Positions 47,622 to 60,135 of a stretch of 64,000 nt of DNA are shown one piece after another; the stretch's first letter is position 1, and every line of letters begins with the position of its first letter. A program made the translations under genes and the position numbers. The notes beneath the pieces are model-generated. The model made no database searches. It was not told the origin of the DNA and worked only from the letters and a program-made list of their open reading frames with translations. Origin of the DNA: Mansonella perstans. Lineage: Eukaryota > Nematoda > Chromadorea > Rhabditida > Onchocercidae. The stretch spans positions 1 through 64,000 of the forward strand of contig JBAMDO010000036.1 in NCBI GenBank assembly GCA_037074765.1, in the 5' to 3' direction.

Positions 47622-47993
47622 AAATTTCTTCTCGAGATATCTTACAAATAACTCCAATTGGATGCAATTTCTTCTCGAGATATCTTACAAATAACTCCAA
47701 TTGGATGCAATTTCTTCTCGAGATATCTTACAAATAACTCCAATTGGATGTAATTTCTTCTCGAGATATCTTACAAATAACTCCTGATAATTTCTCGAAT
47801 ATCTAAATAATCAATTGGATGCAATTTCTTCTCGAGATATCTTACAAATAACTCCAATTGGATGCAATTTCTTCTCGAGATATCTTACAAATAACTCCAA
47901 CTGGATGTAATTTCTTCTCGAGATATCTTACAAACAACTCCAATTGGATGTAATTTCTTCTCGAGATATCTTGCAAATAACTCCAATTGGATG
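47622..47993. repeat. 43-bp minisatellite with nested palindromes
   Basis: Eight copies of a 43-bp unit contain ttcttctcgagatatctta, caaataactcc and aattggatg. One degenerate copy (47785-47820) interrupts the array after the fourth. Each unit has two overlapping 8-bp palindromes, TCTCGAGA and AGATATCT. Differences are single substitutions (gcaa/gtaa, caatt/caact), so the array is young or homogenised. The frames that stay open across it are a consequence of the repeat. Confidence 0.95.
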
Positions 47994-49924
47994 TATATAT
48001 AATTCAAGAATTGATGAGAAATGTTTAATGAATTAAATGATAAAGGTGTAATAGCAACAGTTAACGTTAGTTATTTATAATAAAAAAATTGGAATTAAGT
48101 AAAGTGCACAAATTCATGTGGTAGTATTTGAAATGCTTTAAATGAAATTAAAAGTTACTATTGTTGTTTGCGTTTTGGAAAAAGTCTTGTAGATCTGTTT
48201 GAATTTTCCAAGTATTCCCAAATGTTGTAATGAAGTTTATGGTAGAATTTTCGATGAAAAATCTATTTTTGTTGTCAGTCGACCTGATCCTGAATTAACC
48301 GAATTCACAACATGTTGTACGCTGTGATGATTTGTCCTTTTTTTCGATTTTATGCTTAATTGTTAATATTCATTTCAAAATTCATGTAATGGTCAAATAA
48401 GATAAGACCACTAGTCTTTATAATACTTCAGGAAGAGTGAAGTTTGGAAGAATTTTGATGAAATTGTTCAAATTATTTTACTATAGACTGTATTTTCTGT
48501 TCATAAAACAAATGCTTGAAATTTGAATCAAGCAATTCGATGAACTTATTAATCAATTCTTAAGAAACTATAATTTACTCTAACAATTAAGCTAAGATCA
48601 TAAATTATGTCGCATTTTTCTAGAAAAAATTGCAAAAATTATCATGAAAATTTCCGCTATATTAAAATTTTTCAGTAACAAGTATTGGAAAACAATTTTT
48701 GAAAGCCTCATAACTATTAAAAGATCAAACTTTTTTTAATTTTTTTTTTTTTTTTCAATTTTAGTTCATTTCTATTTCTTTCTGCTCTTTAATGAATTCG
48801 ACATTCCAATTTTTGTCACAGTGCAAATTGTACTTTTTTGAACCGAAATAAAAATATTTGAGTAATTTTTGGTTTTCTTTTTTCTAATATATAACGTATA
48901 ACAAAAAGTAAAGTACAGCGAATGTGTTAATTTTTCTCTCTGCCCTATTCCTTGTCTCATGTCCCAAGTGTCCCAATCATGAGTAGTTCTCTTGTCCTCA
49001 TTCTCTTTTTCGTCTTTTTTCATAACTTTTTTTCCTTTTTGCAAAATACATTGAATAAGTGGATTAAATTGGTGCTTCTTCGACCCTCCATCGAATTATT
49101 TCATCCTGAGTACTTTTTTCAATTCTTTTGATAACATAATAGAAAGTAATATTAGTTCAGGAAAAAACGAAAAAAAAAATTAACGTATTATCTATTTAAC
49201 AACGATTAATTGACGTATTTGAATTTGTATAATTAAATATTATTAAAAAAATTGGATAGGAAAAATGAGAGAGATAGAGGAGGAAAGCCTTAAAATGATT
49301 GAAACATATAGGAAAAATATTATCACTAAATTTTATCCATCTGAAAAATATTATCCGTATTATTTGTAAATTGAAAAAGATATGACTGCAAAATATTTTT
49401 CGTAAATTGAAAAAGATATGAATATCAGGGAATTTTTTTTTACCTTTATATTTCCGATTTGAACATCAATTTATTTGATATCATTTTAAAATTTCATAAC
49501 TGTTATTCGATACGTGATAATACACGTACTTTTTGTCAATAACAACCTTACTTATCTCTTGTATTACTACATGTAAATAAACATTCAATAAATTTGTTGA
49601 ATTAAAATTAAACTTGAATAGATTTTTTGAATTATTTCAACTTTTTTAAGAAAAAAAATAAGGAAAGAAAGACAAAAGAAAACGATGTAAAAAACAAATG
49701 TAGAAAATAAGTGAAGAGAAAGAGGAAAAGGGCAGAATTAAAGCTTTAAAACCTGAAGGTCATTTTATACCAGTGAGCCAAAGAAAATTACTGAATGTCA
49801 AAGTTGTTTTTCAAAACCCATCCCGGATGAAACAAAAAAAAAAAAAAAAAACGAAAAAAAAAAGCGAAAAAGCTATCTTCCCTCTTGTATTACAGTGCCA
49901 TCAAAATTTTCCACATATTTTATG

Positions 49925-49990
49925 CTAACATACATATATACCCGCACATGCAAATATACACACATACTACACACACACATAGAAACCACA
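49925..49990. repeat. TA/CA low-complexity tract
   Basis: acatacatatatac and cacacatac repeats. Confidence 0.8.
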
Positions 49991-52460
49991 TGTATAAACT
50001 TTTCATTGCCTCATTTTATATTTGATGTCGCCTAGAAAGAGACCAAAGAGTTTTTTTTTTAATTTTGGGATTTTGGATGACCTTGAGATGATGAAAGCAA
50101 TAGTGATAATAATAATAGTAGTAGTAGTTGAATAAACTTTCCTCATTTTCGCATGCTATTAGAAGTTTATAGCATTTCCTTTCAACAGTTCATTTCATTT
50201 CTTCTTTTTTAAATTTTTTTCACTATTTTTTCTTTACATTAATATTTTAAGCCTGTTTGAAAAGGATTTCAATTTGTTATGTTTTTATTTTTTATTAATA
50301 TTCATAATGATAGTAATTAGTGCTTTTAGCAACACTTTGAGAATGCATACTTTAATGAATTGTTGGAATAATAATAATTGGATTAATTATTGTTATTAAT
50401 TATAAATTGCTATTTCAGAAAGAAAGTTTACTGATAAATTTTCTAGAAAATTATTTTAATGATGAATTTGAATCTTCCTCCTGCCTTCTTTGTTATCTTT
50501 ATGGTGATAAGAAGAATAACTGAGCCCAAAAATGTTATCAGTAATAATGTTGCAAGGTGCCTTATGCAATTTCTCTCTCATTAATATTATTTTTTCGAAT
50601 TGAAATTTCAAAAAATAAAAAAATGATAATCTAAACAAGAAAATTAATTTGCACTTAAAATTAATAGTATCATTATATATTGCAATTGATAAAATTTTCA
50701 TTTTGTATTCATAATGCTTAATTTGTGCCTATTTATCAAATATTATTCATGCTATCAGCTTTGTTGTGACAGGTTCAAAAATTAAATTCTCGTTCCAGAT
50801 AAGCATCATTAGCGAAAGTTTATCAAGTTTCCAAATATTGTTACATCTTTCTATTTTCATGAAGAGCTTTGGTTGTTCAAATTATTCTACTCGAAGCATT
50901 CATGTAATGATTCATCTCATTATATCTGTCATCATTCGTTTTTGTCACCCAAAATATCATCAATGTATGCAGTTGCTTCAATTTGTTTACACATTAACCA
51001 ACCATACACAAATATTTGATTATTCTTAGACTAAAACTGTTTAACTATAAACCAAATTACCATATTGTTGCTTTTAATTAATTTCAGAAGTTTGCATCTT
51101 CACAGAACATATTTATATGCAACAAATATATTTTGTCTCCGTCAATGTTCTTCTTGTCATCAACTTCTTCCTGTCATTTTATTCAAAAACTAATATCATC
51201 ATTGAGAGATTGATGTTAGTTGAAGGTTATTACACACACCCAAATTATACATCAATTATTTCGTCCATTCAACCTTTCAACTTCTCTCAAGCTTATTTAT
51301 AGCAAAATATGAAATATTAAAATTCATATTTCTCATCATTTGGAAGAAAAAAAAAGAGTAAATTTCACGAACATAAATTATTCCTTTCTCCTTCTCCCTC
51401 TTTTAATTCTACTCTAATAACATTTTGTCTTTCTTCATTTTTTATTTAGCAAATTATTTAAAAATTTTCTTTTACGAATTGTTTTCTTTTCTGAACATTA
51501 ATTTTATAATCATTAAGTTTATGTAATGTAATAATTGCATCATTTTCTAATAATAAATTATTTCTTTTAATCTCTAGACTTTCATAATAATTATTTCATT
51601 TTACTTTTTCCTTTTGATAGCACTTTTTTTCTCTTCTTCTTTTCTAAATCATTTCAATTTTCAATTTCATCTATCATACCAAATTTGCAATTGCAACATT
51701 TTCTTTATCCTGCTAATTTCCTAGCATTTTTTTTTTTACAAAATGGATATCAAACATTTGCCAATCAATGAACAAGCAAAGCGTAGGGCACATAACACCT
51801 GAAACGTGACACGTAATAGGTCCAATAATTGGATTCATTTTTGTATTCTTATTTAAAACGAATTACTAATGAAATTCATCTTTGCATTGTTGGAAATTAT
51901 TGGAATCATTATTTTGATATTTTATTTCTTTTTTGATGTTTTAACATTTCTTTTTTCAAAAATTAATTGGTAATGGAAAAATTTTTAAATAAACAAAAGA
52001 TGATTTTCCAATAATATAAAGATGAATTTCATTCGTAAATATGAATGTAAGATGGATCCGTTTTATTGGATCTTCTTTATGGTAGATGAAACGAACCTTT
52101 CTAATGTAAAAATGTTTATCTGATAAAGGAAAAGAATGTTACGTCATTCTGGATGTGAAAGATAAATTTCCGTTTAATTTGTTAAATCCTGAAATTTTAT
52201 GATAATATACTGGTTTGTTTCGATCTCCTCTCTCACTAATTCATCCGTTTATGTTTCATTATGTTCGAAATTTTCATATATTCTATTGTTTGCACAATTT
52301 TTGTTTTGTTTTAATTTGGAGAGATAAGGTCAGAGGTTGCAGAACTATAGAAGTTACTATCTGCATTTATGCTGTGATGTATGCAGGTGATAATGGTATT
52401 GGTGTCAGCGGTGATGATGGTGGCGGTTGGTACCCATCACAGGCTGGTGCCTGTGTTAGT

Positions 52461-54256
52461 TCAGCCTTCTTTTCCTCCTCCTCCACCTACTCCTGCTCCT
52501 ACTTTCGCTCCATCTTTCCGAGATTGTTTCCTCGCGACCTCCCTGATGGACCGGTTATTGTGCAGGAAATCATCAAATATCAGAAAGAAACATACATATA
52601 CGCACACATACACACACATATATACATAAAATATTGTGGGGTGACATTTGGTGACAATAGTTCAACAGAGTTCATTCTGGTGTATATTGTCTCTAACTTG
52701 TTGAATTCCCTCCTTCCGTCATTCGCACCAACCTGCTGAAGCTGGTTTAACTGAATCGTCCTCCAACTGCACCTTTGCTATCCTACCTGCAACCTCATGG
52801 TCAGGTCTTCTATTTTTCCGAACCGAATAAACTAACCAACCTGGCATCGTTTCTTCCTGTACAACTACTTTTTCCAATCTAGGCAATCATTTTGTTCATG
52901 CTCCAAATTTCCTGAATACTTCCATTCCGCCTTCCTTTCCTTCAACATGGGAATCATTTATTTTTATTTTTTTCTCATCTTTCATTATAGCCTACAGCAT
53001 TCACTCATATCCATAAGAAAATTCTACTTTTCTGCTGTTAGAAAGAAAATAAGAGGAGAGAAAGATCTGGTTTTTTTTTCCGGAATTTCCCAACACAGAA
53101 GGCATATCTCGTATAGATGCGGAAAGGTTACATATCTATGATTTACGAGGTCATGTCTTCATATCGTACTACATCTACATGAAACGATATCACTGTATTT
53201 TTTTCTTTTTTAATCTAAAAATAATCGGAATTAAATAAATCTTTCCTTTTTGTTCCTTGTATTTTTCATTTTGTTCCCCCGTCGCAGATCCATTTCTAGA
53301 ATATCCAAATTCAGTAAATATACCTACTTTGGTATTTCTTTCGTTTCCTTTTTCTCCCTTACTCTCTCTGCAACTCTATTTTGATATTTCAAAACTTTTC
53401 AAATAATTAAATTTTTTTTTCAATTTTAACTCAAATTTTTTTTCGATTCGATTTTGAACTAGTTTTTTTTGTTTCATTTCTTAAAAATTCAAATTTCTCT
53501 CATTTTCTAAATTTTGTTTTATGCGATATTTTGTACTTTTTCAGTGAAGTTTTGCACTTAACTTTTGTAATTAATATTCCTACTCCATATCCAATGGAAA
53601 GAAAAGTAAACAAATAGCAAAAATATTATGGTTAAAAAACTTCCTCAAGTATCATTTTGTAACAATTGTGACCATGATTAAATATTCCGGAAAAGTTTCT
53701 AATAAAAACTTTCCGGTAATAGATCGATAAAGTAAATGCAGCGGGAATTTCTTCTTTCTGAAAAATTTTTCTGAATAGGAATGAAGGACTTGAATTTTAT
53801 TCATGGTAATGTATTGAAAATTTTCAAAAATTTGATTAATATATTCAATTCATTTAACTATTCATTTAACAAATTCAACTCATTATGGAAATTGATGAAT
53901 GCATTGAAACATAACAGAAATTGTCATTGTGCAATTTGCAAATTAAGTGGATTATTAATTGTATTAATTAAACTAAATATGCTTCGTTGAGCCACAAAAA
54001 ATATAAGTTATCTGTTAATCTAACCGTCCATTTCTGGTATTTAATCATTCATGCCATCAATGATCGGTACAAGTTTGGGAAAGTCGTTTGAATTTGTTGT
54101 GTAAATAATATTCATAAATTTATTCTTTATACACAATGGAACTCGGGAGGAAAGGATAGGCGGTACTAATCAACCAGGAGAGGTCAACTCCGCCGACTGG
54201 CACCGCTTCGGGGAGTAGCCCATCATTAAAATCATCGTCATCAGTTCGACGTACAT
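52461..54256 (-). CDS. Predicted small multi-exon gene, unrecognised
   Basis: Four minus-strand pieces are bounded by splice signals and agree in phase: 54175-54256, 53147-53192, 52729-52878 and 52461-52542, about 119 residues. If exon 3 is last, the protein ends SAGWCE at 52719 (95 residues). The joined frame reads across exons 2 and 3 as VVRYEDMTSLEKVVVQEE, then GWLVYSVRKNRRPDHEVAG and RIAKVQLEDDSVKPASAG. The fourth exon adds a basic stretch and a Gly-rich tail. Each piece lies in an island of higher GC within AT-rich DNA, and the signals are normal (AATACAG, TGCCTAG, GTAAAT). The first exon is ambiguous. One frame starts with ATG after an in-frame TAG. Another reads TDDDDFNDGLLPEAVPVGG and would need a further upstream exon. 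Both leave phase 1. I recognise no family. Confidence 0.45.
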
Positions 54257-54934
54257 TTGCTATTCCTGTTCACTTTTTTCCTGAGTTATACTTTTGATAA
54301 AAATTCAATTCTCACTCATCTTTTTTTTATTCTGAATTTTACTTGACCCATTAAGAATAAATTACTTGTTTATCTGATTCAATATCTCTTATAAAAGAAC
54401 AGTGTACTTTTCCTTCGAAATCTTTTTAAATTTATTTTGCAGGAGAAATAATTTTAAACCATAATTTCATAATGTTCACTGATATCTTTCTTCAGTTTTT
54501 ACTGTATGTTACTTTAAATAATAAACTAAGCAAAAACAAGAATTAAAAAAATTTCAAAAGAAAGTTGCAATATTTTTTACATTTATAGCACTCCCTTAAT
54601 TGTATTATATGCTTCTAATTAACAAGCTATCGGTTAATTAATTATTATTCATCATTCATGCAAATAAATGATATCGCACATTTTACTTAAGCAAAGAATA
54701 AGCTGATCCTTATCATTTATACTTGTTTACAAATTTGATAAGAGAATTATAAATTGAAATTTTATTCATATATTAAGAAAGGACAACAAAAAAAAACGAA
54801 AGAAGAAAAAAAATTAAAGTTTGATCATCTTATCATATTGCTATCTTATCATTGAATGTTCCTTCATTTTCTTTCTTCTCATCTTCTTCTTTATGTGTAA
54901 AATAATTTTTCTTTGTTTATCTTTTTTTTTTCAG

Positions 54935-55005
54935 CTTAAACAATTTTTACACTCATTAGTGTTTTCAGAGTTATCAATTATGCTTAAAGATAGGCAGATA
55001 CGTTG
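54935..55005 (+). other. Exon-like segment, orphan
   Basis: A long pyrimidine tract ending tttcag is followed by 71 open bases (LKQFLHSLVFSELSIMLKDRQ...) and a consensus donor TTG|GTAAGT. No neighbouring exon with matching phase was found with confidence. Confidence 0.25.
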
Positions 55006-55969
55006 GTAAGTTGATGAATTTCTTCATTACATCCTTTAATTAATTATCTCATAGTACGAATCGTTATTTCGCAACATTTTTTCAACCACTTAACATTTTG
55101 TCTTGATAATTATAACTCTGAAAGAAATGGCTTATTGCACTATTGAAACTGTTAACAATTGACAATATTCTACACAATATCCCTAAACATGGAACATGGA
55201 AACTTCTAATTAATATATCAGCTTATGAGTAAATTGATAATTTTGAGACTATAGAATTATTAATAAAACGATGCAAAAATTCACTGAGATAAGAGTGAAG
55301 AGAGTTATTTGCTAGAAATTATTGTCTCTGAAACATTCATCTATAATCACTGATTATATTGTTGATTACAAATCATAAATCATTCACAAATATAATTTAT
55401 ATTTTCGACAAAACTATTACATGTATTATCATTGCTCTAATCAAATTTTGATTATTACTAGCTCTAGTAGTATTTTATGTTATTGTCATATTGTTATCAC
55501 TATTATCACTATCATCAATATCACATTACCACCTTTTGCTATTCATGAAAAGATTGAGTTAGTCGTACCTGTCGTAAAGTTGTTTCAAATTAACAAACCA
55601 GTTTTCATCTTTCCTTTTTTTCTTTCTCGCTCTCTTTTTCTCCCTTAGTTAAATTTGAATTGAAATTAAAGGTATTAAATATCCCTTAGACAATAAATAT
55701 AAAAAAAAATTTTAGTAAAGAATATATTTTATAAACCTTTAATTCAAATAAAAAAAAAAACGGAAAAACCAATTTTTATCGCTAATTTTAACGACGAGGT
55801 GACACTTTTATCTTTTTTTACCTCTTTCTCTTTCTCTCTCCCTGTCTTTCTACAACAATTTATCATTTGAGGTTTTTGGAGAATGAAAGACAATAGAAGA
55901 TAAAGGCTTAAACAAGATTTTCTTGTTTTTTTTTGGCAAAATTTTAAAATTTTGAAAATATTTGCTCTC

Positions 55970-55992
55970 CCTCTCTCTCTCTCTCTCTCTTC
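55970..55992. repeat. CT microsatellite
   Basis: (CT)n of about 11 units, preceded by ctccctct. Confidence 0.85.
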
Positions 55993-57390
55993 TAACTATC
56001 TTATCTCCTGTAACAATACCTTATCGGAGCTTGTTTTTAAAAAAAAAATAAAAAAATAAAAAAAAAAAAAACATGTTTGGGATTTTCTTATGACTAAAAG
56101 AAAAAAAATGAACGGTAAATAATGAAAATGGCATGAAAAGTTTGTTAATTGATAAGCGTTTTACTTGTTGTTTAGTTGTTGGTTAATTGATGCTGCTAAT
56201 TATGATAAGATTAAAACTTTAATAATGTTATCAGTAAATTTTTCTCTGTTCATTCTATTGTAAATTTTTAAAATTTTTTTTTGAATTTGAATTGTAAAAT
56301 GATGAAAATTTGTCATATTATTTCTCATTATATTAGCATAAAAAAACTTTTATTTGCAAATTTATTTCACAGATGGCATTTCCGATATGTAATTTTTGCA
56401 TTGTTTAAAAGGGGCGAAAAAGCATAAATATCTTTCGATTACAGATAATATTCCTTTCCCTCAATTCTAATGCTAAACATAAGTATATGCATTTCATATC
56501 AACTATGCTAATGGGAAAAAGATAAGTATAAATGTTAATGATTGGAATTAATTAAAGAAAATGATGAAATGAAAAGAGAAAGAATGAAGCAGAGGAAGCA
56601 AAAAGGAGAGAAAGAGAGGAAGAGGTCACTTGAGAATTGTAATTAAAAAGCTAAAGTTGATTACTAGTAGATTTTTTTTTTTCCTTTTTAATATTAAAAC
56701 CAAAAGATTAGTTAATAGTGCCTAGAAGATTTCATTTTGCTTTTTTCTTTTCTATGCAATTTTCTTTATTTAAATTTAAAAAAGATAAGTAAAAAAAAAA
56801 AAAAAATTTTGCAGGCAACAAAAAATGTTTCGTTTTTCAAATTTTCAAATTATTTATTTAAAATTTTTTTTTTGCTTTTTTCTTTTATGAAAAGAATTTA
56901 TTATTTCTCTTTTTTTTTCTTTTTGGTGTAAAATTAACAATGCAAAAAAAAAAATGATTAAAGGAAAAAGCAAAAGAGGAATTTCTTAAAAAGAATTGTA
57001 TTTTCCATGCTTATCTTCTTGAACTCAACTTGACCCAGTTTGATGGTAAAAAACAAGGTCATTGACTTGTTCATCTCTCAATCCACCCATTTTCATCGTT
57101 CTCTTTTATCATGATAAAGAAACACACCAGTCATCATCATTATCCAGTCTTCATTCAGTCCAAGGAATGCTGCTATTTTTGAATCATTTCATTATTTGTA
57201 CTATTTAATAATTATTATTTAAATTATAAATTTGAGAAATGATTATCAAAGGCAATGATCTTTAGATGTTGTTCTTTTCCATTCTTTGTTTTCATTGACT
57301 TAGTAGCAACAAACGTTATCAGCTATGAAACTGTTATCAGTGGTGATAGTTGTTGAAGAATGAGATAGATACACGTACCTTTTGAATGTA

Positions 57391-57430
57391 CACACATATA
57401 TATACATATATATAAATGTATATATGCATA
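57391..57430. repeat. TA-rich microsatellite
   Basis: cacatatatatacatatatata followed by aatgtatatatg. Confidence 0.85.
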
Positions 57431-57459
57431 TGATTCATGTATTCACCATTTTTACGCAG

Positions 57460-57830
57460 AAAATTCCAAGCTATTTGCTAATGATATGCACTGATAAGGC
57501 TTATGAAGTTCTTTTCGCACTTCTGCTTCTCTTCATTCAGTTTTATATTTCTTCATTTTCTTATCAGTTACTTAACAATATTTATAGCTATTTCATCAGC
57601 AAGTATGTTTTATGAAATGCTGCAACAACTATTTAATTTAATAGTGGTGGTAAATGATAATAGTTATCATTTATCATTTTAGCAATGAGAACATTTGGTG
57701 CTACTTATATAAAGTTTATGAGATGTCTGGCGGAACGATTAACGATCTTGGCCGCAACAATAAATGCACTTCTTTTAAGAAATGATATTTTAGATGATGC
57801 AAGTACACATACAAAGAAATACTTGCAAAT
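57460..57830. other. Exon-like island with several open frames
   Basis: Plus strand: tttttacgcag, an open stretch ending CAGCAA|GTATGT at 57604, then ttttag and a second open stretch from 57683. In this stretch two plus frames and two minus frames are all open across cggaacgattaacgatcttg. An ATG two bases after the ttttag acceptor opens a 62-codon frame. The strand and frame cannot be decided from sequence alone. Confidence 0.25.
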
Positions 57831-58449
57831 CAAACATGAAAATAAAACAAAAAAAAAAGAAAAAAAACCATAAAAACAAAACAAAAAAGATAAATGGAAA
57901 AAATGTTGGATTTCTAGACAATTGAAGAAACATGTAGTTTTAATGCAACAGGTTTGAGAAATGTTGATTTCAATGGGAAAAAAATTTTGCACCTACCCGA
58001 ATTGATCATTGATCTTTTTCATAAGTTTAATTTATGATTATGTTATTTAAAAAATCGTTCCTTTTTTTCTGTGGATAATTTAGCACAGATGTTGTATGAA
58101 AATGCTACAATAGACTATGTTAATCTCAATTAATTGTTTCCAACTTTTTTCTTAATCAGAAGTTTACTCAAGCTTTTACACTTATAGCAGAAAGTACAAA
58201 GTTCAAAAATAATAAATTTTGTTGAATTGAAAACATACTTGAATCATAATTTCTCAATATATTAGTTAAAATTGGACAAAAAAAAAAAAAAAAGCTAATT
58301 GAAATTTCAATCTAATTCCAGATCAAAGCGATATTTGGGTTGCATATGCTTTTCTCAGCTTCTCCCTTTTTCACTCGCCTTCACGGACCAATGGTTAAAC
58401 AGATTACATTGATAAGATTATATATATATACCACATTGTAATACAGATA

Positions 58450-58529
58450 AATTACACTGATAATGTGAACAGATCACATTGATAATATAAATAAATCACA
58501 CTGATAATATGAACAGATCATACTGATAG
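58450..58529. repeat. 22-bp tandem repeat
   Basis: About three and a half copies of a unit like atcacattgataatataaat, alternating aacag and aataa at the junction. A related diverged copy lies at 58399-58415. Confidence 0.85.
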
Positions 58530-59117
58530 TCCAATTTTGCTTTTTCCCAAAACTAAGAATGCATAACATTTGTTGATTAGCCCATTTATCTCATCTTTAA
58601 TCGGATTATTCGGCACATCTGTGTTCGAAAGCTTTTCCCATTTTTTTTCCATCCATTTCCCATCCTTTTTTTAGTTACTAAAAAAAAAGACAATCCAAAA
58701 ATAAAATAACTTATTGATTTAAATGAATCCAATAATCATTATTTCACTAAAAAATAATGATATTTTGATAAATCCATCAAAAACTAAAAAAAAACATTTC
58801 CCTTATTTTTTCTACCAATTTCTTCTCTTTGCTTTCCTTTTACAATTTCTCCTTATTCACTTTATGCTTTATTTCTTGAAATTATTAGCTTTTTTTTCGT
58901 TTAAAAAATTTTATACAAAAAATTATTTCTTATAAAATTCTTCTTTTATATTTGTTCGTTTGTAAAAGTGAATGGAAAAAATTTTAGGAATAGAACAAAT
59001 TCTGTTTTTTGAAAAATGAAAATAATAGATTGATGAAATTGAATCATCTTGCTTTTTGGTGCTGATAATGAATGATGCAGCCAATTCTCTCGAAAACATA
59101 TATTTCTTATATTTTGT

Positions 59118-59165
59118 GATGATGATGATGATAATGATGATGATGATGATGATGATGGTGGTGAT
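59118..59165. repeat. GAT trinucleotide repeat
   Basis: (GAT)n with single AAT and GGT interruptions, outside any supported gene. Confidence 0.9.
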
Positions 59166-60000
59166 CGTTTTCTAGTAAGATTAGTCTAGTTGAAATTCGA
59201 TACGATGAATGTATTTTTTCCTCCATTTTTTCTTCCTTCTTCCTCATTCGAATTGAAACGATTCATCCAAATATGAAAAATAGAGAAAAAAAAGTAAAAA
59301 ACAAAATAACTCAAATTCATAAAAAAATTCAAATAATATAAAAATATAATTTAAGGGCAAAAAGAGTTACTACTCCGTTATTTCTTTTTTTTTTTATTTT
59401 AAATGATAGTTTGAAGAAATAATCTTTTTTCGTTTTTTTTCATTTACATCCATAACATGTAATAATTAAAATATTGTTAATTGATTGTTTTGCTCTCTCT
59501 CCTTGTTTCATTTTCACTCTCTATGCAGTCAGTTCTTTCTAAGTAAAAAAAGTTATTTTTTTTTCTGCAAACTTTTTTCCCTTTTAGTTTAACTGAATCA
59601 ACATTTAATGAATGATAATATAAGTTTATTTCTTCGAAAGAAGAAAAAGAGCTCAGTGGCTGTGTCACATTATGTTTATATTTCATTTAATGCAAATTTG
59701 ATAATATCGAAAGAATAGCATTCGTTTATTTCATTGAATTGATAGAATAATTTATTCAAATTTTTATTTTGAAAGAATTTTTCTCTTTCGTCTTTTTTCA
59801 TTTTCTATTTTCCAAAATTGCATTATTCTAATTTGCTATTAAAGGCTATGCCTTTTTGCATATTTTATACATTCAACGAAAAAAAAAAATGAAAGGGGAA
59901 AAAATTTCATTTTTTTCTTCCGACTTGTGCAGTTGTTGTGACTGAGTTAAACCATACATAATTTATGAGCAAATTGATAGATAGATTTTGTATTCCTAAT

Positions 60001-60135
60001 GATATTTAGCATTCAATAACAATCAATCCCTCGACTGCGCGCCCCGTTGCCCACTCCACTTCATCCCCCATACCCCGATGCTTCAACAACATATCGCTAA
60101 CATCAAATGTATTCCTATAAGCGATCGATTTCACT
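60001..60135 (-). other. GC-rich exon-like island, minus strand favoured
   Basis: This is the most GC-rich stretch of the gene-poor region. On the minus strand, after the acceptor-like TTGGTCAG, a frame reads RNTFDVSDMLLKHRGMGDE and then VEWATGRAVEGLIVIEC before TAA (end at 60008). A plus-strand frame after tatttag is also open (SLDCAPRCPLHF...). No partner exon is fixed. It may be a terminal exon of a minus-strand gene. Confidence 0.3.

Larger units (their letters stand above)
43752..52460. other. AT-rich region with repeats and no supported gene
   Basis: The open frames at 45607-45879, 47349-47737, 48772-49044, 50766-51029 and 51117-51302 lack paired splice signals, domains or convincing composition. 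The named content is the direct repeat and minisatellite at 46.7-48.0 kb plus simple repeats. Confidence 0.55.

Noticed and set aside
47464..47737. ORFs with repeated ISSRDILQITPIG-type peptides
   Set aside because: They are the 43-bp minisatellite read in successive frames. The frame shifts with each unit because 43 is not a multiple of three.
48772..49044. 90-codon minus ORF with a Lys/Glu-rich start
   Set aside because: The charged start is a purine-rich tract, the rest is AT-noise composition, and no splice or poly(A) context is seen.
53076..53215. Plus-strand frame PEFPNTEGISRIDAERLHIYDLRG...
   Set aside because: It looks coding-like but lies antisense to the second minus exon, lacks a convincing acceptor, and runs into poly-T noise. 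The minus reading fits neighbouring exons in phase.
54130..54230. Possible structured RNA (GGCGG...CCGCC and a CTTCGG loop)
   Set aside because: The complementary arms compete with one another and no single stable fold emerges by eye. The coding interpretation on the minus strand explains the GC content better.
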